Positions 53,014 to 61,805 of a stretch of DNA of 64,000 bases are shown here, one piece after another. The stretch lies in NCBI GenBank assembly GCA_046635845.1, contig JAQQXN010000001.1, one strand, 5' to 3'. This DNA is from UBA168 sp011055275 (GTDB taxonomy: Archaea > Thermoproteota > Thermoprotei_A > Marsarchaeales > UBA168). The notes under the pieces were generated by a model that was not told the origin of the DNA, ran no database searches, and worked only from the letters and a program-made list of their open reading frames with translations. Position 1 is the stretch's first letter, and the number at the start of each line of letters is the position of its first letter. The position numbers and the translations under genes were made by a program.

Positions 53014-54420
53014 ATGGCACATAACGTGATTCTTGTGGTGATTGACTCCTTAAGGAAGGATCACGTTGGATGTTACGGTGGGATCGCCCGCACACCCAAC
53101 ATCGATGCGCTTGCGAAGGAGTCGGTGATCTATGATGACGCATATCCCGAATCGCTTCCAACGATACCTGTTAGGCGTGGCCTATATACAGGCAAAAGAA
53201 TTTTTCCCTTCGTCCCATCCGGAAGGTTCGCGAAGGGTTTTCCCAACGTCTTCATGTTTGGATGGGAGCCTCTCCGCGATGAGGACGTTACCCTTTCCGA
53301 GGTCTTCAAGCTCAAGGGCTACAGGACGGCGCTCATTGGGGACAACTACCACCTCTTCGAGCCGGGGATGAACTTCAACAGGGGGTTTGATGAGTGGATA
53401 TTCGTTAGGGGACAGGAATGGGACAAGTACAGGTCAGCGACGCTGGTATCGGAAGAAGAGGTGAGGTCGCATCTCACTCCAGCCCTGAAGGGGACTGGGG
53501 TGGAAAGACTGGTGAGGCACTACCTCGGCAACGTCAAGTTCAGGAGGAGCGAGGAGGACTGGTTTGCGCCCAGCACGTTCAGGGAGGGAGCTAGGTGGCT
53601 CGAGGAGAACGCCAAGCAACAAGACTTCTTCCTGGCGCTTGAGCCATTTGATCCTCACGAGCCCTGGGACCCACCCCAGGAGTTCGTGGACATGTACGAT
53701 CCAGGCTATAGCGGCGTAAACGTCATAACTCCCAAGTACGGCACCGCGGATTACCTGACGCCGGCGGAGCTAAAGCACATGAGGGCAAACTACGCGGGAG
53801 AGGTCACGCTTGTGGATAAGTGGTTTGGGATCTTCATGCAGAAGTTCTACGAGCTGGGCCTCGATAAGAACACCGTTCTGGCTGTCATATCTGACCACGG
53901 ACATCAGCTTGGGGAGCACAACCTAACTGGAAAGGTCGCATCGGGGCTGTATCCAGAACTTTTGGACATACCTTTGCTGATCAGGGCGCCAAACGCAACT
54001 AACTCCGGTGAGCGCGTGTCGGGCTACGTTTACAACCACGATCTTTTCGTCACGCTGATATCCATGGCTGGATTGCGCGTAAACGCTGGAGAGCTTCCCT
54101 ACAAGCCCGATGGGATAAACGCGTGGGACCTGGCAGAGGGAAATAAGGCCGCGGCAAGGGATCACGCTACATCCGCCTTCATGAACTACTTCATGTATAG
54201 AGATGATGAGTACTGGATGATAACTGATAGAAAGGGAAACAACGTAAGGCTTTACGATATAAAGAAGGATAAGAAGATGGAAAGAGATATATCAGCCCAA
54301 GCTCCTGACATCGTTAGGGACCTCTACTCGAGAATAGCGTTAGACGCGGGAGGAACAATCCCAGAAATCCCCACTCCTCCGGAATCGATCAGAAACTGGT
54401 ACGAGAAGCTGTACCTTTGA
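53014..54420 (+). CDS. sulfatase-like hydrolase with Thr in the nucleophile position
   Basis: 468 residues, alkaline phosphatase superfamily, sulfatase-type fold. Metal ligands are seen in VVIDSLRKDHVGCYG (Asp11) and VISDHGHQLGEHN (Asp and His about 293-295), and EPFDPHEPW is conserved. Sulfatases carry C/S-x-P-x-R, whose Cys or Ser becomes formylglycine; here the aligned sequence is SLPTIPVRRGLYTGKR with Thr about 50. Thr is used directly as nucleophile by other members of the superfamily, so phosphodiester or phosphonate hydrolysis is as likely as sulfate ester cleavage. The start chosen is ATG 53014 (MAHNVILVVID); the ATG at 52966 adds a tail without homology. No signal peptide is seen, so it is cytoplasmic. 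Confidence 0.88.
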   Translation: MAHNVILVVIDSLRKDHVGCYGGIARTPNIDALAKESVIYDDAYPESLPTIPVRRGLYTGKRIFPFVPSGRFAKGFPNVFMFGWEPLRDEDVTLSEVFKLKGYRTALIGDNYHLFEPGMNFNRGFDEWIFVRGQEWDKYRSATLVSEEEVRSHLTPALKGTGVERLVRHYLGNVKFRRSEEDWFAPSTFREGARWLEENAKQQDFFLALEPFDPHEPWDPPQEFVDMYDPGYSGVNVITPKYGTADYLTPAELKHMRANYAGEVTLVDKWFGIFMQKFYELGLDKNTVLAVISDHGHQLGEHNLTGKVASGLYPELLDIPLLIRAPNATNSGERVSGYVYNHDLFVTLISMAGLRVNAGELPYKPDGINAWDLAEGNKAAARDHATSAFMNYFMYRDDEYWMITDRKGNNVRLYDIKKDKKMERDISAQAPDIVRDLYSRIALDAGGTIPEIPTPPESIRNWYEKLYL

Positions 54421-54921
54421 TTAAAGCTATCTTTTCTTGTAGCGAACGAAGGTCCGCTTGACGGCACCGCCTTATCCGCACGGTTACTATCTTGAGCAAT
54501 TTTCAAAAGAGTTTTCGCCTCTTACAGGAGCTCCGGTTTCACTGCTTTATCTTGCATCCCGGCATCGTAACCGAATTGGTGCCAAAAAGTGATGTGCTTC
54601 GGACTAGGGCTTTTGCGTTTGGTGTTGCAACTTTTAGCCTGATTTTGCTTTTGCGTGAATGCCATTAACGTAAAGGACTGTTAGTGGGCTTACTTGAACT
54701 CCACTGGTCTTACAACTTACGTTAATTCTCGATGAAAGCGCGGTTTCGGAATCGAATCTTTCTACTTTTTTCTGAGTGAGCTTCACGCAGATGCCTTCTC
54801 AGCTAATGAATGTTTTACAAGGCTGGTAACTTGCACTTTTTGGGAAACATCTCGAAGACTGCTTTGGTCGATGGATAGGACGAGAGATTTGATCATGCGA
54901 TCGTTAACGAGAAGAGCATGG
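54421..54921. other. 0.5-kb gap between convergent genes
   Basis: No supported gene, RNA or repeat. Confidence 0.5.
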
Positions 54922-55686
54922 TCATTGCTTAACCACGCTCCCAATTATTAGTTCAATCCCATTTTCTTTGCATACTTTCTGTATTTTCTTGTAAGCATCT
55001 CTTGTGGCGGTTAAAACTATTAAGTACTTAAGGGGTTCCGCACCTAGCTTTGCCTTTACCAGCTGTGCCTTGCGAAGCAGCTTAAAGGCGTCCTCATCAG
55101 AAGTGGCCGACGCAGTTACCTCACCTACAATTGGTGGTGAGTCGCAGTACATGTCTATTTCCTCTGAGTCAATGACGACTGACTTTAGCGATTTGCCCTT
55201 CGGAATAACGCCTGCCTCTCTAAGGTAAGCGTCCATGAAGTGTCTGGCAAACTCTTCGAACGAGATTCCGGCAAATTTGGACAGCTCGCCGAAGCCCTTT
55301 ATCATACCCGAGAACATCTTGTCTAGCTTCTGGTCGGTCCTTTTCTGGGCTGTGTGAAGCTCCTGCAGCTCCCCCAGCATCTTGTTGAAGTCTTCTCTCA
55401 GTTTGACCTGTTCTTCCCTCAGCTGCATCATTTCTTCCCTCATGCTCTTCTGTTCTTCCGCCATCTTGTTGAAGTCTTCTCTCAGTTTGACCTGTTCTTC
55501 CCTCAGCTGCATCATTTCTTCGGCAAACTTTTTTTGCTCTTCAGACAACAACCCAAGGTATTCCTTGATGTTTTTTTGTTCTGCGAGCATTTCCCTCTGA
55601 GTTCCGAGGTTCAAAACTTCTTTGAGTTGCTCTGCTAGATCTGGGTTTTCTTTTATCTCTTTGATTAATTTCTCAGCGAAAGACAC
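54922..55686 (-). CDS. coiled-coil protein with nuclease-like C-terminal domain
   Basis: About 254 residues. Residues 1-130 form a long coiled coil, including two copies of EEMMQLREEQVKLREDFNKM encoded by an exact 60-bp DNA repeat. The C-terminal 110 residues (SFEEFARHFMDAYL, SEEIDMYCDSPPIVGEVTAS, LKYLIVLTATRDAYKKIQK, GIELIIG) resemble the archaeal DUF3782-like proteins that have a PD-(D/E)XK nuclease-like core; the motif is Asp followed by Glu-Val-Thr, with Thr where Lys is usual, so nuclease activity is doubtful. The start may be GTG 55686 (26 bases after TTTATAAAT) or ATG 55695. Such proteins are abundant in thermophilic archaea with unknown function. Confidence 0.7.
   Translation of the reverse strand: MSFAEKLIKEIKENPDLAEQLKEVLNLGTQREMLAEQKNIKEYLGLLSEEQKKFAEEMMQLREEQVKLREDFNKMAEEQKSMREEMMQLREEQVKLREDFNKMLGELQELHTAQKRTDQKLDKMFSGMIKGFGELSKFAGISFEEFARHFMDAYLREAGVIPKGKSLKSVVIDSEEIDMYCDSPPIVGEVTASATSDEDAFKLLRKAQLVKAKLGAEPLKYLIVLTATRDAYKKIQKVCKENGIELIIGSVVKQ
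55378..55521. repeat. exact 60-bp direct repeat within the coiled-coil gene
   Basis: Positions 55378-55437 and 55462-55521 are identical over 60 bases, with a period of 84 bases (28 codons). Silent positions are identical too, which points to a recent duplication. Confidence 0.9.
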
Positions 55687-55841
55687 AATAATCATGTGGT
55701 TACGATTTATAAACTTATGCTTGTTTTATCCATGTTGATGAAAATATTGAGACTCATTTCCAACTTTCATGCTAACTTGGGCGCGTTTTCCTGACAAGCG
55801 AAGGGATTCATCATGAGATCTATTACGCACAGAGCAAGAGC

Positions 55842-55850
55842 GTAAATATG
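55842..55850 (+). promoter_or_regulatory. TATA-like box of the GlmS-like gene
   Basis: GTAAATATG centred about 22 bases before ATG 55868. The position supports MGGIFGY as the true N-terminus. Confidence 0.5.
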
Positions 55851-55867
55851 AGAAAAGGCATTATTCC

Positions 55868-57622
55868 ATGGGTGGAATTTTCGGCTACGTATGTAGGAAA
55901 CCCGCTGATGTTTACCTGGTTAAGGAGCGCCTTGCGAAACTTACCTACAGAGGCTACGATAGCGCTGGCATCGCTTACGAAACGCCTGAACATATAGCTG
56001 TTTTCAAGGTCGCTGGAAACATAGATTTCTCTGACATTCCCCAACTGAAGGGCATTAGTTCTGACATAGCTTTAGGGCATACCCGTTATGCCAGCAGGGG
56101 ATGGCCTTCTATTGTGAATTCGCATCCCATGCTTGATTGCAGCGAAAAAATCGCAGTTGTAATGGATGGAATAATCGACGATTACGACACGATAAAGGAA
56201 AGGCTAACGCGCGAAGGGCACAAGTTTACATCGACAACTGATGCCGAGATACTCCCTCATCTACTTGAAAACCAGCAGGACCTTTTAAGAGCGGTTCTAG
56301 ACATAGTTTCCAGCGTTAAGGGAATGTATGCTTTCGCGTTCATGGTTCACGGAGAAAAGAAGATTTATGCGGCCTCCGTGGGGCAACCGATCGTTATTGG
56401 TCTTGGTGATTGTAATTTCGTTTCCAGCGACGTTAGCAGCCTCACAGGGATTTCTACAAAATACACGATGCTTCCAGAGAACTGTGCCGTCGTGGTATCG
56501 GCTGATGACGTCATGGCATACGATATAAACGGAAATCCAGTCGCTTTGGAATTCGTTGACATGAAAAACGTGAGTCCGGCTAGCAAAGCAGGGTACGAGC
56601 ATTACATGCTCAAGGAGATCTATGACGTACCTTCCGCTATGCTGAGCGCCGTTTCCTCGCTCATGGACAAGTATCTTGAGCTGGCAGGAATGATAGTTCA
56701 CGGAGCAAAAAACGTGTACGTGATAGGAAACGGGACGAGTCTTCACGCTGGCCTTATTTCATCATATTACTTTTCAGACGCTGGAGTAGACGTGAAGGTC
56801 GTCAGTGCGGCTGAGTTTCCCTATTACGCCCTGAACAATGTAGGGGTAGGATCAGTTATTGTGGCCATAAGCCAAAGCGGTGAAACGTCGGACGTGATAA
56901 GGAGCGTAAGGCTGGCTAGGCAAAGGGGTTGCGCAATAATAGGTGTAACGAACACCATCGGCTCAAGGCTTACCTCCAATTCAAGCATCTACCTTCCCAT
57001 GACCGCCGGCCCAGAGTTGGCCGTGCCCGCGACCAAGACCTTCGTGGCGACCTTGGTTGTGCTTAGGCTCCTTGCTGCGTATGCTGGCCGTCAGGGCGGC
57101 GCCATAAGCACAGAAGAAATAAAGGAGATCGGAGATTCCGTGGTGAACCTATCTAGGTCCTTATCGCAAAAAATGCCCGAGCTTGAGGTAGAGGGAAATC
57201 ACATAGCTGATGGGCTTTACGGCTCACCGGGCGCTTATGTTACAAGCAGTGGGATCAACTTCCCGGTTGCCATGGAAGGTGCGCTGAAACTCAAGGAAGC
57301 AGCCCTTGTTCACGCCGAGGGAATACAGCTAGGAGAACTTTTACACGGTCCCATAGCGCTTGCGAGCAAAGGTTACCCGGTGATCACGATAAAGCCGTCA
57401 GAGCAAGACGCGGAAGAGCTTTACGATAAGATAAGGCAAGTCGTCGAATTTCGCGGTGGAAAGATGATCGAGCTTTCCTCAGCGCAAAGGCTCATGGCTC
57501 CCAGAGAGCTATCTCCCATTGTGAATTCTGTCTCGCTGCAGTTCGCCGCTTACAAGCTCGGCCTGAAAAACGGCGTGCCAGTAGATACGCCGCCAGGGCT
57601 GGCCAAAGCCATGATCATGTAA
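55868..57622 (+). CDS. GlmS-like sugar-phosphate aminotransferase/isomerase lacking the catalytic Cys
   Basis: 584 residues with the full domain order of glutamine-fructose-6-phosphate aminotransferase: an N-terminal glutaminase-type domain (1-220) and two SIS sugar-isomerase domains (about 270-584). The glutaminase nucleophile Cys next to the initiator Met is Gly here (MGGIFGY, codon GGT instead of TGT/TGC), and the oxyanion Asn of NGIIENY is Asp (MDGIIDDY, about residue 100). Arg of GHTRYASRG and Asp of TTDAEI remain. The isomerase half is well kept: GNGTSLHAG, SQSGETSD, AVPATKTF, HAEGIQLGELLHGP. It may use ammonia, or act only as isomerase or deaminase. It converges on a PIG-L deacetylase gene 38 bases away. 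Confidence 0.87.
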   Translation: MGGIFGYVCRKPADVYLVKERLAKLTYRGYDSAGIAYETPEHIAVFKVAGNIDFSDIPQLKGISSDIALGHTRYASRGWPSIVNSHPMLDCSEKIAVVMDGIIDDYDTIKERLTREGHKFTSTTDAEILPHLLENQQDLLRAVLDIVSSVKGMYAFAFMVHGEKKIYAASVGQPIVIGLGDCNFVSSDVSSLTGISTKYTMLPENCAVVVSADDVMAYDINGNPVALEFVDMKNVSPASKAGYEHYMLKEIYDVPSAMLSAVSSLMDKYLELAGMIVHGAKNVYVIGNGTSLHAGLISSYYFSDAGVDVKVVSAAEFPYYALNNVGVGSVIVAISQSGETSDVIRSVRLARQRGCAIIGVTNTIGSRLTSNSSIYLPMTAGPELAVPATKTFVATLVVLRLLAAYAGRQGGAISTEEIKEIGDSVVNLSRSLSQKMPELEVEGNHIADGLYGSPGAYVTSSGINFPVAMEGALKLKEAALVHAEGIQLGELLHGPIALASKGYPVITIKPSEQDAEELYDKIRQVVEFRGGKMIELSSAQRLMAPRELSPIVNSVSLQFAAYKLGLKNGVPVDTPPGLAKAMIM

Positions 57623-57659
57623 GGCACCTCCTGGGGTATACGACGCCCTCTTGCTGCAG

Positions 57660-58328
57660 CTAACCGGTCTCGGTCAAAGCTTGGGACCTCATGAAGGCCT
57701 CTCCGTAAGAGAAGCCCATGGGTAAACCCCTTACTTTTCCCAATGCCCTAAGGTAGTCAAGTATGTAAGGGAAAACCTCGACCTGTGATGCGTAAAGCTT
57801 CATGGCAGCTACCTTATCGTCCATGTAATCGCTTATGTTGACTATCGCGCTGGGCTGAAGGAACAGGTCCCATACCTCGAAATAGTAAATCGCGCTTGGC
57901 GTCCACGGTTGGCCCAAATCGAGATAGTAAAGTTGAGTTGCGTGCCACGTCGCCTCGCTTACGACGGAAGACACCTCTGCGTGAAGGTGATGCCTATCAC
58001 CTGGTGAGTGCGTTAAGATCATCGTTGGCTTAAATGACCTGATTTCGGAGACGACTTTTCTAACGACTTCTCTCCTATTGGATATCTCCGCTATATTCCA
58101 GCTTTCATGATCAAATCCGAGGAAGTCGGACACGCGATCAAGCTCGCTAAGACGGGTTGCTTGCCCGACTGCCTCATCGGTCGTCTCGGCAACGCTTTTG
58201 CCTCCCGGGTTAAAGACAACGACCCTTACTTTTCCTCCCTGCTTCACTGCCTTTCTTATGGTTCCACCACAGCCGATCACCTCATCATCTGGGTGAGCCA
58301 CAAATACGAGAACTCTTGATAGGTCCAT
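57660..58328 (-). CDS. PIG-L (LmbE) family deacetylase
   Basis: 222 residues, zinc-dependent N-acetylglucosaminyl deacetylase family (MshB, PIG-L, archaeal diacetylchitobiose deacetylase). Zinc ligands are HPDDE (residues 12-16, His and Asp) and the His of HHLHAEV (about 112-118). Other family features are the early GCGGT loop, TRLSELDRV and MILTHSPGDRH. ATG 58328 is the only good start. The neighbouring GlmS-like gene on the opposite strand also handles amino sugars, so an amino-sugar pathway is plausible. The length is shorter than archaeal chitin-pathway deacetylases (about 260-270). Confidence 0.9.
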   Translation of the reverse strand: MDLSRVLVFVAHPDDEVIGCGGTIRKAVKQGGKVRVVVFNPGGKSVAETTDEAVGQATRLSELDRVSDFLGFDHESWNIAEISNRREVVRKVVSEIRSFKPTMILTHSPGDRHHLHAEVSSVVSEATWHATQLYYLDLGQPWTPSAIYYFEVWDLFLQPSAIVNISDYMDDKVAAMKLYASQVEVFPYILDYLRALGKVRGLPMGFSYGEAFMRSQALTETG

Positions 58329-58366
58329 GCGTTATTATGGAGGGCTTGTTTACGGCTTTCGCAACC

Positions 58367-58729
58367 TCAGAAGGATCGCGTCGATTGCGCAGCAAGGCCA
58401 CCCAAGGCACCACCTATGGCTGCCAAGAGTATGCCCGCAAGCGAGATAATCGCAAGAAAAACGCTGATACCCAGTCCCATTAGTCCGAAGGTGAAAGCTC
58501 CCACGAAGCCCGCTATGGCACCTCCCGCAAGGGCAAATGCCAGCGTTATGATCACGAACCCGATAAGGCTAGCCCCTAAACCAGCAATAAAGCCCCTCCA
58601 TGCCCCCCTTGCTATTAGGCCGGCCACGAAGCCGGCAATGAGCGCTCCTATGAATGGCACCCATCCTATGACGATGATCAAGAGGAAGCCCACAACCGAC
58701 CCCAAAACCACGCTACCACCTCTTGCCAT
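58367..58729 (-). CDS. small Gly/Ala-rich membrane protein (DUF5518-like)
   Basis: 120 residues with four hydrophobic helices full of small residues (WVPFIGALIAGFVAGLIARG, GAIAGFVGAFTFGLMGLGIS). The layout resembles DUF5518/DUF456-like small membrane proteins common in archaea; function unknown. It lies 38 bases upstream of the PIG-L gene on the same strand and may be cotranscribed with it. No signal or binding motifs. Confidence 0.7.
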   Translation of the reverse strand: MARGGSVVLGSVVGFLLIIVIGWVPFIGALIAGFVAGLIARGAWRGFIAGLGASLIGFVIITLAFALAGGAIAGFVGAFTFGLMGLGISVFLAIISLAGILLAAIGGALGGLAAQSTRSF

Positions 58730-58823
58730 ATCTTATGCGGGCACCAGCACTTACGCATGCCGTCCAAGCTAATGCGAACCGCGATCGATGACAATAGGTC
58801 GGGCAAAGGATTAACAGCAAGGG

Positions 58824-58832
58824 TTTTATTTT
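58824..58832 (+). promoter_or_regulatory. TATA-like box of the UbiA gene
   Basis: TTTTATTTT centred about 25 bases before GTG 58853. Confidence 0.45.
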
Positions 58833-58852
58833 TCCCCTTATGACATATCGAA

Positions 58853-60139
58853 GTGGATAGTGAGGCACTACACCTGATAAAAAAGGCAAGAACAATAAAG
58901 ATAGAGGACCGCAGTGGGCGTTGGTCAGAGATTGCCTATTACGCGCTCGATGGTGGTATAGTGGTGCCCATTGAGCCATCGCACGCGCAATCTCCTGAAA
59001 CGGTGAGCTTTGAAATAAAGGGCAAACGCTTGACCCTATCTGGGCAGGGAAAGCTGCTTATTCTTGGCGACCCCGCCCTTAACGACAGCGAAAGGGGGAA
59101 GCTCGTTTACCGCGCACCCGAGGTCCTTCCCCTGCTTACGCGTGGATGGCTTTTAGCCAAAATAGTGCCAGAAAGCATAACCGTTGATCGCGGTAGCGCG
59201 CACGAGAATGTAAGGGTTCAACTCAAAGATATGAGTACTTCTACGAAACTCAAGTACATAAAGGCACTGAAACCGTGGACGTTTCAACAAACCTTTGCAT
59301 CGGCGATCATAGCGGCTCTCCTGGCCCCGACCATAAATGCTTACCTTCTGGTGCTGTCACTGGGCATACTTTTGATAGCTCACGCATCCTTCAACATGAT
59401 GAACGATTACTTTGACTACACGTCCTCGCTCGACAGACCAAAAAGCATGGGCTCCATGGGATCGAGGGTACTTGTAGATAAGCTCATACCTGTTCGTACT
59501 TTCAGAATTTACATGTTGTCCTTGTTGGGGATAGCTTTAGTTGGCGGTGCTTACATGGTGCGCCTGAGGCCAGTAATATGGCCTTATTTTCTCGTGGGCG
59601 TGGTCGCGGGCTCCCTCTACAGCGTGCCCAGGATAGGCTTGAGGTGGATCGCTCTTGGCGACCTCGCGATATTCCTAACTTGGGGGCCTGGAATTTTTCT
59701 GGGAAGCTATGTCCTTCAGGGAGGGTCGGTTAATGGGCCAGTAATTCTAATAGCGATCGCGCTGGGCATGCTAGTGCTTGCCATAGCGCACATAAATAAC
59801 TGGAGAGATATGGCAGACGAGAGGACAACAGGCATAGTTAGCGTGGCCTCGTTACTTGGTCAGAAGGCCTCGTTGATCTATTACCTCGTGATGATATGGG
59901 GATCTTACGTGCTCTTTGGATGCGCCGTAGTACTTGACTCCAAGCTCTTTCCGATCCTCGGCTCCTTGCTGACCGTTCCTTGGGCGTTCCGTTTGACCAA
60001 GGCGACGAGAGATCCCAATGATCCCATAAGGAGCAGACTCGACATGGAAACCGCAAAGTTCACTGCCCTTCACATGTACTTTACCGTGGGATTCGTGCTG
60101 CTCTTTAGGTTGATTCCGTATCTTGCCTTGATTCGCTGA
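58853..60139 (+). CDS. UbiA family prenyltransferase with N-terminal extra domain
   Basis: 428 residues. Residues about 130-428 are a UbiA-type integral membrane prenyltransferase with two Asp-rich motifs that bind prenyl diphosphate through Mg2+: NDYFDYTSSLD (about 184-194) and NNWRDMADERTTG (about 315-327). The second motif resembles MenA. Candidates are quinone, heme or archaeal lipid prenylation. Residues 1-130 are a soluble domain absent from normal UbiA proteins (SEIAYYALDGGIVVPIEPSH, PLLTRGWLLAKIVPESITVD) that I do not recognise with certainty; its pattern recalls a split-barrel flavin domain. GTG start from promoter position. The 3' end overlaps the antiporter gene on the other strand by 35 bases. 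Confidence 0.85.
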   Translation: MDSEALHLIKKARTIKIEDRSGRWSEIAYYALDGGIVVPIEPSHAQSPETVSFEIKGKRLTLSGQGKLLILGDPALNDSERGKLVYRAPEVLPLLTRGWLLAKIVPESITVDRGSAHENVRVQLKDMSTSTKLKYIKALKPWTFQQTFASAIIAALLAPTINAYLLVLSLGILLIAHASFNMMNDYFDYTSSLDRPKSMGSMGSRVLVDKLIPVRTFRIYMLSLLGIALVGGAYMVRLRPVIWPYFLVGVVAGSLYSVPRIGLRWIALGDLAIFLTWGPGIFLGSYVLQGGSVNGPVILIAIALGMLVLAIAHINNWRDMADERTTGIVSVASLLGQKASLIYYLVMIWGSYVLFGCAVVLDSKLFPILGSLLTVPWAFRLTKATRDPNDPIRSRLDMETAKFTALHMYFTVGFVLLFRLIPYLALIR

Positions 60140-61703
60140 GTAAGTACCTGAGCACTTCCCTTTCCAAGATCGAACCAACGAGCCTGCCCTCCGAGTCCAC
60201 TACCGCGACCACTGGCTTTTCGTCTTTCTCGAACATGTCGAGAACCTCTTGAGCCTTTGCGCTTTCACTTATCTTGGGTACTTCGTGTAGCTTCACGTCA
60301 GAGAGCTTGAGGTTCTTCCCGCCCTCAAGCATTTTCAAGAGCTCATGATCGTTCACGTAGCCTAAGGGCCTGTCCTCATCATCAACAACTATTAGGACCC
60401 TAGTATGCAGTTGTTCGATCGCGTAAACGGCATCGGCCAGCGTGGAATTTGCAGAAATGCTTACCGTGGAAAGCGTGTTGGCCAGCTGCCCTGCAGTGAC
60501 GTTTCTCAGTTCGTACCGAACGAACTTTATGGACGGAGTCTGCTTGGGGCTCTGCACTTGTAGCCCCCTCTGGTAGCCGAGGGGACCTATTATGGCGAGT
60601 GCCGTGACAGCTATCATGGAAAGCGAATAAACGGATGAGGAGATGAGGGACATGCTGAGCGCGGTCAGCAGAATAGCGCCGTCCACGCCGCCCTCATGCG
60701 ACATAGCGAAGAAGTTCCTGATCGGGTCGGCCCCTATTCTTGGCGAGATGAAGTAAGAGGAAACAAGCTTTGCCGCAAGCGCGGAAGCGAGGGCCGCCAT
60801 TCCTAAAACTAAGAGGGAAGGCGTTAGCTTGGTGAAGTAAAGCCCTAGTCCCATGAAAAACATGGGCTCAAAAAAGCCGTATGTAAGCGCCCTGAGCTTC
60901 TCAAGCATGTAGGCGTTATCTTTTATCTCGTCTGACATGAAGGCTCCCAGCAGAAAAGCAGCTATGGCTGAGTTGAAACCAACGTACTGGGCCAGGAAGC
61001 CGAAGGCCAAGATTATTCCCACGACGACCGAAAAGCTTGCCTCCCTGGTTCTGAGGTAACCTTCCAGATTAGTTATGAGCGGTTTCGCGAGGAAAAGACC
61101 AAAGGCCATGATCCCCAATATGACGGAAGCCATCTTAGCTGTGTAGACCACGGCCGACGGCGCGCTGGATAGGGATGAAGGCGATGATATGAAACCGAAT
61201 AGGAGCACGGCGGAGATCTCCATGGTCATGACCTCGATGAAGAGGTACGAGGTTCTGCTTGCTTGTTCCTGATTACCGTGCGTTTCCTGAACTGTCCTTG
61301 AAAATGGCCCAGCGCTTACCATGGCGAGCACAATAGCCATCACCGAGGCCTGAAGAAGGTGCAGGTGAAATACGAGAGCGAACGCTACAATAAGAAGTAC
61401 GAAGGAAAGGGAGAAGGCGATTACCCCTGCTGCTATGGACTTTCTGAAGCCAAGGACGCGGGTTGGCTTGTCCTCAACCCCTGCCATGAACAGGATGAAG
61501 ACGATACCAAGGGATGTGAACTCCTCCACGTAGGGTGAGCTAACCATAAGGCTCATCACGCCTGGGCCCATTATTATCCCTAGTATTATGGCCCCCACGA
61601 ACGGTATGAGTCCCATCTTTGAGAAAGTCTCCTCTCCAAGCTTGCCTATTATGAGCAGAATGCTCAGCTCGAGTATGCCAAAGAGCGCGCCATAATAAGC
61701 CAT
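60105..61703 (-). CDS. cation/proton antiporter (CPA2 type) with C-terminal CBS domains
   Basis: 532 residues. About twelve membrane helices fill residues 1-400, including the family region IIMGPGVMSLMV, FILFMAGVEDKPTRVLG and FGFLAQYVGFNSAIAAFLLGAF (KefB/NapA-like fold, with extended helices). NFFAMSHEGGVDGAILLTALS matches the conserved SxRGxVxLxLA-type segment. Two CBS motifs follow (about 410-530: TLADAVYAIEQLHTRVLIVV and AQEVLDMFEKDEKPVVAVVD), likely to sense nucleotides and gate transport. Exchange of Na+ or K+ for H+ at the cytoplasmic membrane is expected, relevant to pH homeostasis. The start at 61703 (MAYYGALFG) has no obvious TATA box. It overlaps the UbiA gene tail to tail by 35 bases. 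Confidence 0.92.
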   Translation of the reverse strand: MAYYGALFGILELSILLIIGKLGEETFSKMGLIPFVGAIILGIIMGPGVMSLMVSSPYVEEFTSLGIVFILFMAGVEDKPTRVLGFRKSIAAGVIAFSLSFVLLIVAFALVFHLHLLQASVMAIVLAMVSAGPFSRTVQETHGNQEQASRTSYLFIEVMTMEISAVLLFGFISSPSSLSSAPSAVVYTAKMASVILGIMAFGLFLAKPLITNLEGYLRTREASFSVVVGIILAFGFLAQYVGFNSAIAAFLLGAFMSDEIKDNAYMLEKLRALTYGFFEPMFFMGLGLYFTKLTPSLLVLGMAALASALAAKLVSSYFISPRIGADPIRNFFAMSHEGGVDGAILLTALSMSLISSSVYSLSMIAVTALAIIGPLGYQRGLQVQSPKQTPSIKFVRYELRNVTAGQLANTLSTVSISANSTLADAVYAIEQLHTRVLIVVDDEDRPLGYVNDHELLKMLEGGKNLKLSDVKLHEVPKISESAKAQEVLDMFEKDEKPVVAVVDSEGRLVGSILEREVLRYLLSESRQDTEST

Positions 61704-61805
61704 GTCTAAGGCTTAAGCTCAACGACTTTTGAGGGTTTTGTAGGTGCGGTTGACGGGCGTTGCATGGCTTTGCACGCTTAATAGCTCCCGAAGATATTAA
61801 GGGAA

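Noticed and set aside
55378..55521. CRISPR array
   Set aside because: The repeat units encode a coiled coil within a reading frame and the spacer-like part is also coding.
55354..55638. Plus-strand frames with repeats across the coiled-coil gene
   Set aside because: They are the antisense of the duplicated coil codons; the minus-strand protein has a proper start and a recognisable C-terminal domain.
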